Source: Acidobacteriota bacterium
GTDB taxonomy: Bacteria; Acidobacteriota; Thermoanaerobaculia; Gp7-AA8
Assembly (NCBI GenBank): GCA_003223645.1
Contig: QHVT01000008.1
Location: 310,001 to 374,000 of the forward strand
DNA length: 64,000 nt
Reading direction: 5' to 3'
Made by a program: the position numbers and the translations under genes. The notes beneath the pieces are model-generated. The model was not told the origin of the DNA, did not search any database, and saw nothing but the letters and a program-made list of their open reading frames with translations. Positions 7,780 to 16,592 of the stretch are shown here, in pieces; position 1 is the first letter of the stretch; every line of letters starts with the position of its first letter.

Positions 7780-8703
7780 ATGACGCAGTACATCATCCGC
7801 AGGCTGCTGCAGATGATCCCGATCACCCTCGGGATCCTGACGCTGATCTTCTCGCTCATCCATTTGATCCCGGGTGATCCCGCGGTGCAGATCGCGGGCG
7901 AAGGCGCGCGGCCGCAGGACGTGCAGCAGATCCGCAAGGCGCTCGGCCTCGATGAGCCGCTCTGGAAGCAGTACGTCACCTACCTCAACAAAATCGCGCA
8001 CGGCGATCTCGGCCGCTCGTTCCGGACGAATGAGAGCGTCGCGAAAGAAATCGCGGCGCGCTATCCGGCGACGATTCAACTCGCGTTCGGCGCGATGTTC
8101 GTCGCGCTGCTGGTGGCGTTTCCGCTCGGCATCGTGTCGGCGATTTATCGAAACTCCTGGATCGACAACGTCGCGCGATTCTTCGCGCTGATCGGCGTCT
8201 CCATGCCCAGCTTCTGGTTCGGTCCGCTGCTCATCATCGCGTTCGCGATCAACCATCCGTGGTTCCCGGTGTCGGGACGCGAAGAGGGATTCAAATCGAT
8301 CGTGCTGCCGTCGCTCACGATGGGACTCGCCCTCGCCGCGATCCTCACGCGCATGATCCGCGTCAGCCTCGCCGAAGAGTTGAATCAACTGTACGTGACG
8401 ACCGCGATCGCGAAAGGCGTGGCGCGCTCGAAGGCGATCTTCCGGCACGCGCTGAAAAACGCGCTCATCCCCGTCATCACGATCCTCGCGCTGCAATTCG
8501 GATCGCTGCTGACGGGCGCGATCATCACCGAACAGATCTTCTCGTGGCCGGGACTCGGACGATTGCTCATTCAATCGATTACCACGCGCGACTATCCGCA
8601 AGTGCAGGCGTCGATCCTCGTGATCGCGCTGACGTACATCCTCGTGAATTTTGCTTCGGACCTGCTGTATGGAGTGGTCGATCCGCGGATCAAGCTTGAA
8701 TGA
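7780..8703 (+). CDS. ABC transporter permease, DppB/OppB type
   Basis: This 307-residue inner-membrane permease belongs to the peptide/nickel importer family. The N-terminus MTQYIIRRLLQMIPITLGILTLIF is the standard first helix, followed by HLIPGDPA. The ALGLDEPLWKQYVTYL loop and the cytoplasmic EAA loop (YVTTAIAKGVARSKAIFRHALKNALIP) are clear. It forms a pair with the DppC-type permease at 8885. No ATPase or peptide-binding protein of this system lies in the window, so substrate and completeness cannot be judged. Confidence 0.93.
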   Translation: MTQYIIRRLLQMIPITLGILTLIFSLIHLIPGDPAVQIAGEGARPQDVQQIRKALGLDEPLWKQYVTYLNKIAHGDLGRSFRTNESVAKEIAARYPATIQLAFGAMFVALLVAFPLGIVSAIYRNSWIDNVARFFALIGVSMPSFWFGPLLIIAFAINHPWFPVSGREEGFKSIVLPSLTMGLALAAILTRMIRVSLAEELNQLYVTTAIAKGVARSKAIFRHALKNALIPVITILALQFGSLLTGAIITEQIFSWPGLGRLLIQSITTRDYPQVQASILVIALTYILVNFASDLLYGVVDPRIKLE

Positions 8704-8884
8704 AGCGCACGGGCTCACAGGCGCACAGGCTCATAGCAGCTCGTCATCCTGAGCCGCGAAGACGGCGAAGGATCTCGAAATTGCGGCTGTTTTCGCATTT
8801 CGAGATCCTTCGTCGCGCTTCGCCGACTCAGGATGACGAGGTTTCTATGAGCCTGCGTGCCTATGAGCCGATGCGCCTGGTTTT
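8704..8884. repeat. Long inverted repeat between the two permease genes
   Basis: TCGTCATCCTGAG with GAAGGATCTCGAAAT (8749-8783) faces its inverted partner (ATTTCGAGATCCTTCG to CTCAGGATGACGA, 8797-8841), forming a stem of about 40 bp. It is framed by AGGCTCATAG / CTATGAGCCTG repeats like those at 14108 and 21422. The element interrupts an operon whose genes would otherwise abut. Confidence 0.9.
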
Positions 8885-9712
8885 ATGAAGCGCCTTCTGA
8901 AAAACTTCGCCTTCACGTCGGGACTGATCCTCACGGTCGTCCTCGTGCTCGCTGCGCTCGCCGCGCCGGCGCTCGCGCCATACGACCCGAACGTGCAGGA
9001 CACCATGCGCCGGCTCGAAGCGCCGTCGCATCAACATCCCCTCGGCCTCGACGACCTCGGCCGCGACGTCCTCTCGCGCGTCATCTTCGGAGCGCGCGTG
9101 TCCCTGCGCGTCGGCTTCAGCGTCGTCATCCTCGCGTCTCTGGTCGGCGTCACCCTCGGCGCCATGTCCGGCTACTTCGGCGGCGCAGTGGACGTGATCG
9201 TCATGCGCCTCTGCGACATCCTCCTGGCGTTCCCCGGCATTTTGTTAGCCATCGCGTTAGTCGCCGTCCTCGGCCCAAGTTTGAACAACGTGATCCTCGC
9301 CCTGGCGATCATCGGCTGGGTCGGCTACGCGAGACTCGTGCGCGGACAGGTGTTGAAGGTGCGCGAGATGGAGTACGTCACCGCGGCCAAAGCCCTCGGC
9401 GCGAAATCTCCGCGCGTGATTATTCGCCACGTGCTGCCGAACGTGATCAATCCCGTAATCGTGATGGCAACGTTGGGTCTCGCCGGCGCGATCCTCTCCG
9501 AGGCCGCGTTGTCGTTCCTCGGCCTCGGCGTGCAACCGCCGACTCCGTCTTGGGGCGCGATGCTGACAGCCGGCAGGCGATATCTCGGGTTGGCGAATCA
9601 CCTGGCGATTTTTCCGGGGGCGGCGATCATGTTGGCGGTGATGGGGTTGAACTTTTTAGGGGATGGGTTGATTGACGCGCTGGATCCGAAGTACAGAAAG
9701 TTAATCCGCTAA
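8885..9712 (+). CDS. ABC transporter permease, DppC/OppC type
   Basis: This 275-residue second permease of the peptide-type importer has the N-terminal LAPYDPN and HPLGLDDLGRDVLSRVIFGARVS segments that mark DppC/OppC proteins. The EAA loop is YVTAAKALGAKSPRVIIRHVLPNVINP. The end GDGLIDALDPKYRKLI is also standard. Its ATG lies at the end of a repeat, with no strong ribosome-binding site. It is expected to form a heterodimer with the 7780-8703 product. Confidence 0.93.
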   Translation: MKRLLKNFAFTSGLILTVVLVLAALAAPALAPYDPNVQDTMRRLEAPSHQHPLGLDDLGRDVLSRVIFGARVSLRVGFSVVILASLVGVTLGAMSGYFGGAVDVIVMRLCDILLAFPGILLAIALVAVLGPSLNNVILALAIIGWVGYARLVRGQVLKVREMEYVTAAKALGAKSPRVIIRHVLPNVINPVIVMATLGLAGAILSEAALSFLGLGVQPPTPSWGAMLTAGRRYLGLANHLAIFPGAAIMLAVMGLNFLGDGLIDALDPKYRKLIR

Positions 9713-9715
9713 CCA

Positions 9716-10453
9716 GTGCCCGAGCCCGCGCCCGCTTCCGAGCCCGGCTTTTCTCCCCCGCCGCGAAGCAGAGTCGTGTCGCTTGTCCCTTCACTCACCG
9801 AAACTCTCTTCGACCTAGGCGCAGGCGAGAACGTCATCGGCATCACCGACTTCTGCATCTTCCCGCCGAACTTGAACCTCCCCCGCTTAGGCGGAACCAA
9901 GAACCCAAAAATCGACGAAATCCGCGCGTTAGCGCCGGATGTCGTTTACATGAACTACGAAGAAAACCTCCGCAAACATGCGGATGCGATTGCCGAGTTC
10001 GCGCGCGTCGAGGTCAGCGAGCCGAAGTCGGTGGACGATGTCGTCCAACTGATCGCGCATCTCGGCGAAGCGCATGAGCGAAGCGAACGTGCAGCGGAGT
10101 TGATCGAGGAGCTGGAGCGCGAGCGACAGAGCATGCCGAAGAAGCGATTCACCTTTGCCTGCGCAATCTGGAAGAAGCCGTGGATGTGGTGCGGCGGGGA
10201 CACGTATGTGTCGAATCTCATCGAATGCGCGGGCGGTGTGAATGTGCTCGCGAACGAGAAGCGCTATCCGGCGATCGACATCCAAACCATCGAGGCGGAC
10301 GTCGTGTTCTTACCGGATGAGCCGTACGCATTCTCGGAAGAAGACGCGGCGCAGATTCCGAATGCGATCGGACCTTTTCCGGGCCACCTCTTCACGTGGC
10401 ATGGGACCCGGACGATTCTCGGACTTCGTTTTCTGCGAGAGTCACTGCTCTAG
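9716..10453 (+). CDS. BtuF-like helical-backbone metal/cobalamin-binding protein
   Basis: This 245-residue protein has the class III periplasmic-binding fold of BtuF: RVVSLVPSLTETLFDLGAGENVIGITDFC, then PKIDEIRALAPDVVYMNYEEN, and VNVLANEKRYPAIDIQTIEADVVFLPDEPY. No signal peptide is visible, so it may be cytoplasmic, as in several single-gene relatives annotated as cobalamin-binding proteins. The GTG at 9716 starts 4 bases after the permease stop; a later GTG within RVVSLVP is possible. Its last 12 bases overlap the convergent hydrolase gene. The ligand is unknown. Confidence 0.8.
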   Translation: MPEPAPASEPGFSPPPRSRVVSLVPSLTETLFDLGAGENVIGITDFCIFPPNLNLPRLGGTKNPKIDEIRALAPDVVYMNYEENLRKHADAIAEFARVEVSEPKSVDDVVQLIAHLGEAHERSERAAELIEELERERQSMPKKRFTFACAIWKKPWMWCGGDTYVSNLIECAGGVNVLANEKRYPAIDIQTIEADVVFLPDEPYAFSEEDAAQIPNAIGPFPGHLFTWHGTRTILGLRFLRESLL

Positions 10454-11077
10454 CACTTCCTCGGCCCACGTGCGCATCGTTTCCTCGAGCGCCTCGAGCT
10501 GCTTGGTGAAGAAGTGATCGGCGCCGGTGATGGTCACGCTCTCCGCGTTGCGCACCTCCTGCACCAGCGTCTCCAGCTTGCCGACGTCGCCGTGCTCGTC
10601 GTGCGTGCCGTGTACGAACAGCATCGGGCGTTCGCAGTGGCGCAGGTATCCGAAGTCGTATTTGTTGACCGGCGTGCCGATGAGAAAGATCGCGTCGACT
10701 GCCGGCGTCTCGCACGCCACGCGGCTCGCAACCCACGAGCCGAACGAGAACCCGCCGACGAATAGTTTGATGTCGGGATGTTTTTTGCGGGCCCACGTGA
10801 TCGCTGCCGCGACGTCCTCCTGCTCGCCTTCGCCCCCTTCGAACCGTCCGCCGCTCACGCCCGCGCCGCGAAAGTTGAAGCGCAGCGTCGCGACGTTCGC
10901 GGCCTCGAGTCCGCGCGCCGCGCGAAAGACGACCTTGTTGTGCAGCGTCCCGCCCTCGGAGGTGAGCGGATGACACACGACCGCGATGCCGGCGGGATCC
11001 TGCAGCTCGCGATAGAGCGCCTCCAGCCTGCCGGCGCTTCCATACAAATCGACATGACGAAGCGGCTTCGGATTCAC
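10442..11077 (-). CDS. Alpha/beta hydrolase (COG2945-like)
   Basis: The product is 211 residues from a GTG at 11077, which overlaps the stop of the Rieske gene (GTGA), so translation is coupled. The family features are an N-terminal strand (RHVDLYGSAGRLEALY), VVCHPLTSEGGTLHNKV, LRFNFRGAGVSGG, the nucleophile elbow GGFSFGSWVA with Ser, and a C-terminal FVHGTHDEHGD plus GADHFF supplying Asp and His. These small hydrolases are cytoplasmic with unknown substrates. The 3' end overlaps the convergent BtuF-like gene by 12 bases. Confidence 0.85.
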   Translation of the reverse strand: MNPKPLRHVDLYGSAGRLEALYRELQDPAGIAVVCHPLTSEGGTLHNKVVFRAARGLEAANVATLRFNFRGAGVSGGRFEGGEGEQEDVAAAITWARKKHPDIKLFVGGFSFGSWVASRVACETPAVDAIFLIGTPVNKYDFGYLRHCERPMLFVHGTHDEHGDVGKLETLVQEVRNAESVTITGADHFFTKQLEALEETMRTWAEEVLEQ

Positions 11078-11376
11078 GACAATCTCACCAGCACGGAGTC
11101 TCCTTCGACGCGCACCGCGTGCGTCGTCACCGCGATCTCCGGATTTCCCGGACATGCGCCGGTCACGACATCGAATCCCCACAAATGCCAGGGACAGGTG
11201 ATCTCGTTTCCGGCCAGGTCCCCTTCTGCAAGCGGTCCGCCGCGATGCGGACAGGTGTTGTCCGTCGCGAAGAATCCGTTTGCCGTGTGGTAGAGCGCGA
11301 GGATGCGGCCATCGACATCGACCGCCTTCACGCGCCCGACCGGCACGTCGTGGATCTTCGCAACTTCAACGAACAC
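11074..11376 (-). CDS. Rieske [2Fe-2S] ferredoxin
   Basis: This small Rieske protein has 100 residues from a GTG at 11376 (MFVEVAKIHDVPVG); an upstream GTG at 11400 is possible. The cluster ligands are in CPHRGG and CPWHLWGFD (Cys-x-His, Cys-x-x-His). The family includes NirD-like subunits and the ferredoxins of ring-hydroxylating dioxygenases. It lies between the AmrS radical-SAM gene (11 bases upstream) and the hydrolase (4-base overlap), so it is probably an electron carrier used by one of these. The partner is inferred from position only. Confidence 0.9.
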   Translation of the reverse strand: MFVEVAKIHDVPVGRVKAVDVDGRILALYHTANGFFATDNTCPHRGGPLAEGDLAGNEITCPWHLWGFDVVTGACPGNPEIAVTTHAVRVEGDSVLVRLS

Positions 11377-11387
11377 CGGCGCGCAGT

Positions 11388-12485
11388 TTATGACAGCCAC
11401 ACCGGCCGCGGTATCCCGCTTCGTCCGACGTCGGCATGTTCTTCCCACACACCGGGGATCGGCGTCGCGCAGTTCGGGCACGCACCATCGATGAGGTTGT
11501 ATGACGTCACACGAAATCCTGTCCGGGCGATGACGAGCGCGTCGCAATTCGGGCAGTGCGTTCCTTCTTTGTCCCCGAACGCACCCGGAATGTTGCCGGG
11601 ATAGATGTAGCGCAGCCCCGCGCGCTTGCCGATCTCGTACGCACGCAAGAGATGCTGCGACGTCGTCGACGGATTGTTCATCTTGTAGTCCTCGTGGTAC
11701 GCGGTGATGTGCCACGGGATGTTGGGATCGACGGAGACGAGAAACTCAGCGATCTTCGTCAGCTCTTCATCGGAGTCGTTGAAGCCGGGAATCACCAGCG
11801 TGACGATCTCGACCCAGATGCCGCGCTGCTTCAGACCCTGAATGGTTTCGAGCACCGGCTTCAGGACGCCGCCGAGGTCGCGGTAGTGGCGGTCATCGAA
11901 CCCTTTGAGATCGACTTTGTACATCGTGATGTACGGCGCGATGTAGTCGAGCACTTCCGGAGTGCCGTTGCCGTTCGACACGTACGAGCAGACGAGTCCT
12001 TCTTTTTTCGCTTCCTTGAACACTTCGACTGCCCACTCCGATGTAATCAGCGGCTCGTTGTACGTCGACGTGATCACTTTCGCGCCGTGCTTCTTCGCGA
12101 GCTTCACGAGCTCGGCCGGCTCGACGTCCATCGGCGGCGCGATCGCCATCGGGTCGCGCAGCGCCTGCGACGTGACCCAGTTCTGGCAGTAGCCGCAGTG
12201 ATAGTCGCAGCCGAGCATGCCGAACGAGAGCGCGAGCGCGCCGGGATAGGCGTGGAAGAACGGCTTCTTCTCGATCGGATCGACCTGCAGCGCCGCGACA
12301 TATCCGCGCGGCACTTTCAGCACGCCGCCTTCGTTGTAGCGGACTTTGCAGATGCCCTTCAGCCCGTCGAGGATCTTGCAGCGATGGCCGCACGAGAAAC
12401 AGCGCACGGCGTTCTTGTCGAGCTTCTCGTACAAGACTCCTTCGGTCGTGCGCTGTTCGAGGACTTCACCGAGTGCGGTCATCAC
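11388..12485 (-). CDS. amrS: AmmeMemoRadiSam system radical SAM enzyme AmrS
   Basis: This 365-residue radical-SAM protein is of the AmrS/PflA-like group (COG1180). The N-terminus carries CFSCGHRCKILDGLKGICKVR, followed by the [4Fe-4S] motif CDYHCGYCQNW, where CxxxCxxC is clear. The C-terminal half ends with a second Cys-rich zinc-type segment (HCPNCDALV and CPNCATPIPG). In many genomes AmrS is encoded near AmrA and AmrB ('Memo'); neither is in this window. The chemistry is unproven. The first gene of a three-gene minus-strand operon, it starts just beside the tandem repeat array at 12512. Confidence 0.9.
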   Translation of the reverse strand: MMTALGEVLEQRTTEGVLYEKLDKNAVRCFSCGHRCKILDGLKGICKVRYNEGGVLKVPRGYVAALQVDPIEKKPFFHAYPGALALSFGMLGCDYHCGYCQNWVTSQALRDPMAIAPPMDVEPAELVKLAKKHGAKVITSTYNEPLITSEWAVEVFKEAKKEGLVCSYVSNGNGTPEVLDYIAPYITMYKVDLKGFDDRHYRDLGGVLKPVLETIQGLKQRGIWVEIVTLVIPGFNDSDEELTKIAEFLVSVDPNIPWHITAYHEDYKMNNPSTTSQHLLRAYEIGKRAGLRYIYPGNIPGAFGDKEGTHCPNCDALVIARTGFRVTSYNLIDGACPNCATPIPGVWEEHADVGRSGIPRPVWLS

Positions 12486-12511
12486 TGCTCAAAACAACAC
12501 GAGTGCCGCAT

Positions 12512-13145
12512 GTCATCCCGAGCGTGAGCGAGGGACCTGGGCGGGCGGGGCTGCGAGGCACATGCGTCGTGCCACCACCACCCGAGCCCCAGGTCCCTCG
12601 CTCACGCTCGGGATGACAGCTGGGCGGGCGGGGCTGCGATGCACATGCGTCGTGTCGCCACCCAAGCCCCAGGTCCCTCGCTCACGCTCGGGATGACAGC
12701 GAGTAACCTGGGCGGGCCGGGCTGCGAGGCACATGCGTCGTGCCACCACCCGAGCCCCCGGTCCCTCGCTCACGCTCGGGATGACAGCGAGGGGACCTGG
12801 GCGGGCGGGGCTGCGAGGCACATGCGTCGTGCCGCCACCCGAGCCCCAGGTCCCTCGCTCACGCTCGGGATGACAGCGAGGGACCTGGGGCGGGCGGGGC
12901 TGCGAGGCACATGCGTCGTGCCACCACCCGAGCCCCAGGTCCCTCGCTCACGCTCGGGAGGACAGCGAGGGATCTGGGCGGGCGGGGCTGCGAGGCACAT
13001 GCGTCGTGCCACCACCCGAGCCCCAGATCCCTCGCTCACGCTCGGGATGACAGCGAGGGGCCTGGGCGGGCGGGGCTGCGAGGCCCATGCATCGTGCCAC
13101 CCACCCGAGCCCAGGTCCCTCGCTCACGCTCGGGATGACAGCGAG
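12512..13145. repeat. Seven-unit tandem array of a palindromic element (~88 bp period)
   Basis: The unit start GGGCGGGGCTGCGA recurs near 12540, 12623, 12711, 12801, 12891, 12978 and 13066. The junction CTCGCTCACGCTCGGGATGA repeats between units and is inverted at the left end (12512: GTCATCCCGAGCGTGAGCG). The array therefore opens and closes with complementary ends. Related elements lie at 25028-25354 (three units) and inside the M20 gene at 36658. It is not CRISPR, because the intervals are themselves conserved. Confidence 0.95.
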
Positions 13146-14107
13146 AACCAGCGCTTCATTTGCGATGCGCGCCACGTCGCCGCGTAGCACGCCCACGCCA
13201 GCAAAATCCCGGCGAGCCCATCGATGACGTAGTGCCAGCCGGTGACGAGCGAGCCCAAGAAAATCGCGACGACGAAGAATCCGAACAGCACCTCCCCCCA
13301 CGTCCACAAACGCCGCAGCCAGAGGAATACGTACGTTTGAAAGGCGACGTGCAGACTGGGGAACGCGGCGATTCCGTAAACGATGCGGATCGGCTCCTGG
13401 ATTTGAATTCCCTGCGACCAGCGGTGGACGTTAAGGTAGTTCTTCATCAGCACGGCTTGCAGGATTTGCGTTTTCTGCAAGGCGGCCGCGTACGGGAACC
13501 AGAGATCGGGAAATCGATACGCGGGACCGACGGACGGCAGGAGCATGTACAGCCACGCGCCGGTAATCCACATCGCGGCGTTGCCATTCGCGAATGCGAT
13601 GCGCACGCGGCGGCTCGGGTGCGAGAAAAAGTAGGCGAGCGCGAGCGCGAGGCTGATGCCGAAGATCGCGGCGTAGGAGATGTCGATCGCGCGCAACATC
13701 GCCGGCGCGCTGAAGAGCTCGAGAAAGAACACGTTCGGCGAGAAGCCAAAAAAGAGAACGCGATCGAGATCCCACAGCTGTTGATCGAAGAGGTGCGGAC
13801 GCACGATCGGCACGGTGAGCTTGATCCATCCGTACGTGACGATCATCAGCCCCGTCGCGAACACGAGCCGCACTGTCTCGACGTGATAACGCCAGTCGCG
13901 GATGATCGCAAAGTACGCACGATCCTTCCGCATCGCTGCGATGAACGCACGCACGAGCACGCCGAACGCCGCGTACGGCAGAAGCGCTGCGGTGAAGACG
14001 ACGATCATGCCGATCATCGAGACGCCGGCCTGCGTCCGCGCGACGAGCGCGATCGCGACGAGATTCACGATTGGGAAAATCTCGAAGAAATGGAGGCGAA
14101 GGCGCAT
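13124..14107 (-). CDS. PAP2-family membrane phosphatase/phosphotransferase
   Basis: This 327-residue integral membrane protein has about eight predicted helices. The PAP2 catalytic signature is present as PSVGPAYRF, AFPSLHVAFQTY and TGWHYVIDGLAG, which supply the two active-site His residues. The arrangement resembles the Aur1/inositol-phosphorylceramide-synthase-like branch more than undecaprenyl-pyrophosphate phosphatase. It would act on a lipid phosphate at the membrane. The last residues (SLSSRA) and the stop codon are encoded by the terminal unit of the repeat array. Confidence 0.88.
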   Translation of the reverse strand: MRLRLHFFEIFPIVNLVAIALVARTQAGVSMIGMIVVFTAALLPYAAFGVLVRAFIAAMRKDRAYFAIIRDWRYHVETVRLVFATGLMIVTYGWIKLTVPIVRPHLFDQQLWDLDRVLFFGFSPNVFFLELFSAPAMLRAIDISYAAIFGISLALALAYFFSHPSRRVRIAFANGNAAMWITGAWLYMLLPSVGPAYRFPDLWFPYAAALQKTQILQAVLMKNYLNVHRWSQGIQIQEPIRIVYGIAAFPSLHVAFQTYVFLWLRRLWTWGEVLFGFFVVAIFLGSLVTGWHYVIDGLAGILLAWACYAATWRASQMKRWFSLSSRA

Positions 14108-14171
14108 GGGCTCACGGGCTCAGAGGCTCATAGTAGGACCTGTGAGCCTGTGCGCCTATGAGCCCGTGCGC
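14108..14171. repeat. Inverted repeat of 'CTATGAGCC' type
   Basis: GGGCTCACGGGCTCAGAGGC at 14108-14127 faces GTGAGCCTGTGCGCCTATGA at 14142-14161. The same words flank the element at 8704 and form the one at 21422. It separates the PAP2 and exchanger genes and could act as a terminator-like hairpin. Confidence 0.85.
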
Positions 14172-15284
14172 CTAGGGTGCGTGGGCGGGCGCAGGGTGCG
14201 CCGACATCGGCAAAAAGAAGAGCGCGACCGCGATCAGCGCGTACATCGCCAGAAGCTGCACGCCTTCGTACCAGTTCGTTTCGCCGTCGAGACAGAGATA
14301 GGAGAACACCGCCACGCCGAGGGTGACGGCGAGGATCTCGAATGGCGAGAAGAGGAGATCCATCGGATGACCCATCGGGTAGGAGAGAAACACGAGCAGC
14401 GGCGTGACGAAGAGCGCGATCTGAACGCTCGACTGCATCGAGATGTTGAGCGCGGTGTCCATCTGATTGCGCATCGCCAGCACGACCGCCGTCGAGTGCT
14501 CGGCCGCGTTGCCGACGACCGCGAGCACGATGAAGCCGAGGAACACTTCGTTCATGCCCCAGGCGCGTCCGGCCTGTTGCACGGCGTGCACGAGTCCTTC
14601 CGCGATCACGCCCATCAACACGCTCGCGCCGAGAAGCACGAGCACGGATTGTTTGATGCTCCACGGCTCGTATTCTTCGATCTCTTCGTGCGTGTTGACG
14701 TTGCCGTCGCCGGCGCCGGCGAAACGATGGCGATGGGTGCGGAAGCTGAAAAAGAGTCCCGCGCCGTACGACAGCATCAGGATCACCGACGTGCCGATCG
14801 AGACTTTGTGAATGAGCTCGGGATGATGCGCCTGCGACGCCGCGCGAAAAAACAACGCCGGCACGAGCAACGCTCCCACCGCGAGAATCAACTGTCCGCA
14901 CTGCGCCTCGGCCGCAAGTCCGTTGAACTGCTGCGTCTCCCGCCGCAACCCGCCCATCAGCATCGCCAGTCCGGCAACGAACAGCAGGTTGCCGACGATC
15001 GAGCCGGTGAGCGATGCGCGCACGACGTCGATCAGTCCCGCGCGGATCGCGAAGATCGCGATGATCAGCTCCGCGAAATTGCCGAACGTCGCGTTGAACA
15101 GAGCGCCGTACGTCGGTCCCATGCGGTGCGCGAGGTGTTCCGTGCTGTGGCCGATCCACGCCGCGACGGGAATCACCGCGACGCACGAGAGGATGAACTG
15201 CCACACCAGTTCATGCGTGAAGAACTGGAGATACAGCGCGATGGGAATCGTGGCCCAGGCCAGCCATTTCGCGGCGTGTTTCAT
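14172..15284 (-). CDS. Ca2+/H+ antiporter (CaCA superfamily, CAX type)
   Basis: This 370-residue inner-membrane exchanger has two inverted halves, each with an alpha-repeat: GNFAELIIAIFAI in the first and GNAAEHSTAVVLAMRNQMD in the second. These are the cation-coordinating GNxxE motifs of CAX/ChaA proteins. A short acidic/His-rich loop (FRTHRHRFAGAGDGNVNTHEEIEEYE) separates the halves. I chose the ATG at 15284 (MKHAAKWLAW); the longer frame overlaps the divergent gene at 15316. It probably exports Ca2+ in exchange for protons. Confidence 0.93.
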   Translation of the reverse strand: MKHAAKWLAWATIPIALYLQFFTHELVWQFILSCVAVIPVAAWIGHSTEHLAHRMGPTYGALFNATFGNFAELIIAIFAIRAGLIDVVRASLTGSIVGNLLFVAGLAMLMGGLRRETQQFNGLAAEAQCGQLILAVGALLVPALFFRAASQAHHPELIHKVSIGTSVILMLSYGAGLFFSFRTHRHRFAGAGDGNVNTHEEIEEYEPWSIKQSVLVLLGASVLMGVIAEGLVHAVQQAGRAWGMNEVFLGFIVLAVVGNAAEHSTAVVLAMRNQMDTALNISMQSSVQIALFVTPLLVFLSYPMGHPMDLLFSPFEILAVTLGVAVFSYLCLDGETNWYEGVQLLAMYALIAVALFFLPMSAHPAPAHAP

Positions 15285-15315
15285 GCGCGATGAGTTTATG
15301 TGATGCAATGAATTC

Positions 15316-15732
15316 ATGCGATCGACGATCTTGTCGCTGCTGTTACTCTCCCCTGCCGTGACGCAGGCACAGGCGCCCGCGGGTTGGGCCGACTTCACGA
15401 AAGCATTTCAGAGCTACGTCGACGCGGACCGCGTTGTCGGCGCGACCGCGCTCGTCATGCGCGACGGCAAAGTGCTCGCGCAGTACAACAGCGGCTTCGC
15501 CGATCAGAAATCGGGCGCGCGCGTAAACGACCGCACGATCTTTCACTGGGGATCGATCACGAAGATGCTGACCGCGATCTCGGCCCTGCAGCTGCGCGAT
15601 CGCGGCAAGCTGTCGCTCGACGATCGCGTCGTGAAGTGGATTCCCGAGCTGCGGCAGGTGCACGACGAGTACGGCTCGATCGACGACATCACCATCCGCA
15701 TGCGGGACCAGGCGCTCGCGCTGCTGTGGTGA
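15316..15732 (+). pseudogene. Truncated serine beta-lactamase-like hydrolase
   Basis: The signal peptide and start are intact (MRSTILSLLLLSPAVTQAQA), followed by the class C beta-lactamase/esterase fold with the Ser-x-x-Lys nucleophile motif in GSITKMLTAISALQL. The family normally runs 350-500 residues. Here homology ends after DDITIRM at residue ~130 and the frame closes with RDQALALLW. The Tyr-x-Asn and later motifs are missing. An internal deletion that kept the original end of the gene would explain it. It directly abuts the enoyl-CoA hydratase gene. Confidence 0.75.
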
Positions 15733-15737
15733 CGGCG

Positions 15738-16490
15738 ATGTTCATCGAGACGTCGATCACCAACGGCATCGCGACGATCACCCTCAATCGTCCCGAGAAA
15801 CTCAACGCCTTCACCGGCACGATGCGCGAGGATTTGCTCGCTGCGCTGCAATCGTGCGAGCGCGATGACGCGGTGCGCGTCGCCGTCGTCACCGGCGCGG
15901 GCCGCGCGTTCTGCGCGGGCGGCGACGTCGAGTACATGGCGAGTCTGCAGGCGTCGAACGACACCGCGTCCTTCCGCAAACTGCTCGACACCGGACGCGA
16001 CGTCGTGCTGCAAATCGTCTCGATGGAAACGCCGGTCCTCGCGTCGATCAACGGCGTCGCCGCCGGCGCGGGCTGCAATCTCGCGCTCGCGTGCGACTAC
16101 CGCATCGCATCCGAGGACGCGAAACTCGGCGAGACCTTCGTCCGCATCGGACTGCATCCCGACTGGGGCGGTACGTGGCTGCTGCCGCGACTCGTCGGCC
16201 GCTCGCGCGCACTCGAGCTGTGCGTGACGGGACGCATGATCGGCGCGGCCGAGGCGCTGGCGATCGGGATGGTGGATCGCGTCGTTGCAGACCTTGCGAG
16301 CGAAACCCAGACCTTTGCGCGCGCGATCGCCGACGGACCACCGCTCGCGGTCCGCGCGATCAAACGCGCGCTGAACGCGTCCGAGCGCAACGACCTGCGC
16401 GCGCAGCTGGAGCTGGAAGCGGAGCAGCAGCTGCGCTGCTTCGAGTCGGAGGACGCGAAGTCGCGGATCGCGGCGTTCACGCGCCGGTAA
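15738..16490 (+). CDS. Enoyl-CoA hydratase/isomerase family protein
   Basis: This 250-residue crotonase-fold protein shows the oxyanion-hole motifs AGRAFCAGGDVEYM and NGVAAGAGCNLALACDYRIA. The segment ETFVRIGLHPDWGGTWLLPRLVG contains an Asp where hydratases have a second Glu, so the reaction may be isomerase- or hydratase-like; the substrate cannot be named. The ATG at 15738 lies 5 bases after the truncated gene; a GTG at 15729 overlaps its stop. The upstream deletion may have placed this gene behind the foreign start region. Confidence 0.9.
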   Translation: MFIETSITNGIATITLNRPEKLNAFTGTMREDLLAALQSCERDDAVRVAVVTGAGRAFCAGGDVEYMASLQASNDTASFRKLLDTGRDVVLQIVSMETPVLASINGVAAGAGCNLALACDYRIASEDAKLGETFVRIGLHPDWGGTWLLPRLVGRSRALELCVTGRMIGAAEALAIGMVDRVVADLASETQTFARAIADGPPLAVRAIKRALNASERNDLRAQLELEAEQQLRCFESEDAKSRIAAFTRR

Positions 16491-16518
16491 CTTCGGATGA
16501 ATTGAGGTGTGGGGCAGG

Positions 16519-16592
16519 CGCTACACCGGGGGGCGCAGGCTGGAAAGCCTGCGCTACACCGGGGGCGCAGGCTGGAAAGCCTGCGCTACACC
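16519..16592. repeat. Tandem palindrome (GCGCAGGCTGGAAAGCCTGCGC)
   Basis: Two copies of GGCTGGAAAGCC with GCGC flanks and a CTACACCGGGG spacer are present. A relative lies at 40770-40830. The repeat supplies the stop codon of the convergent phosphatase gene. Confidence 0.9.

Noticed and set aside
12512-13145. CRISPR array
   Set aside because: The period is regular, but the intervals between repeats are themselves conserved and palindromic; there are no unique spacers and no cas genes.
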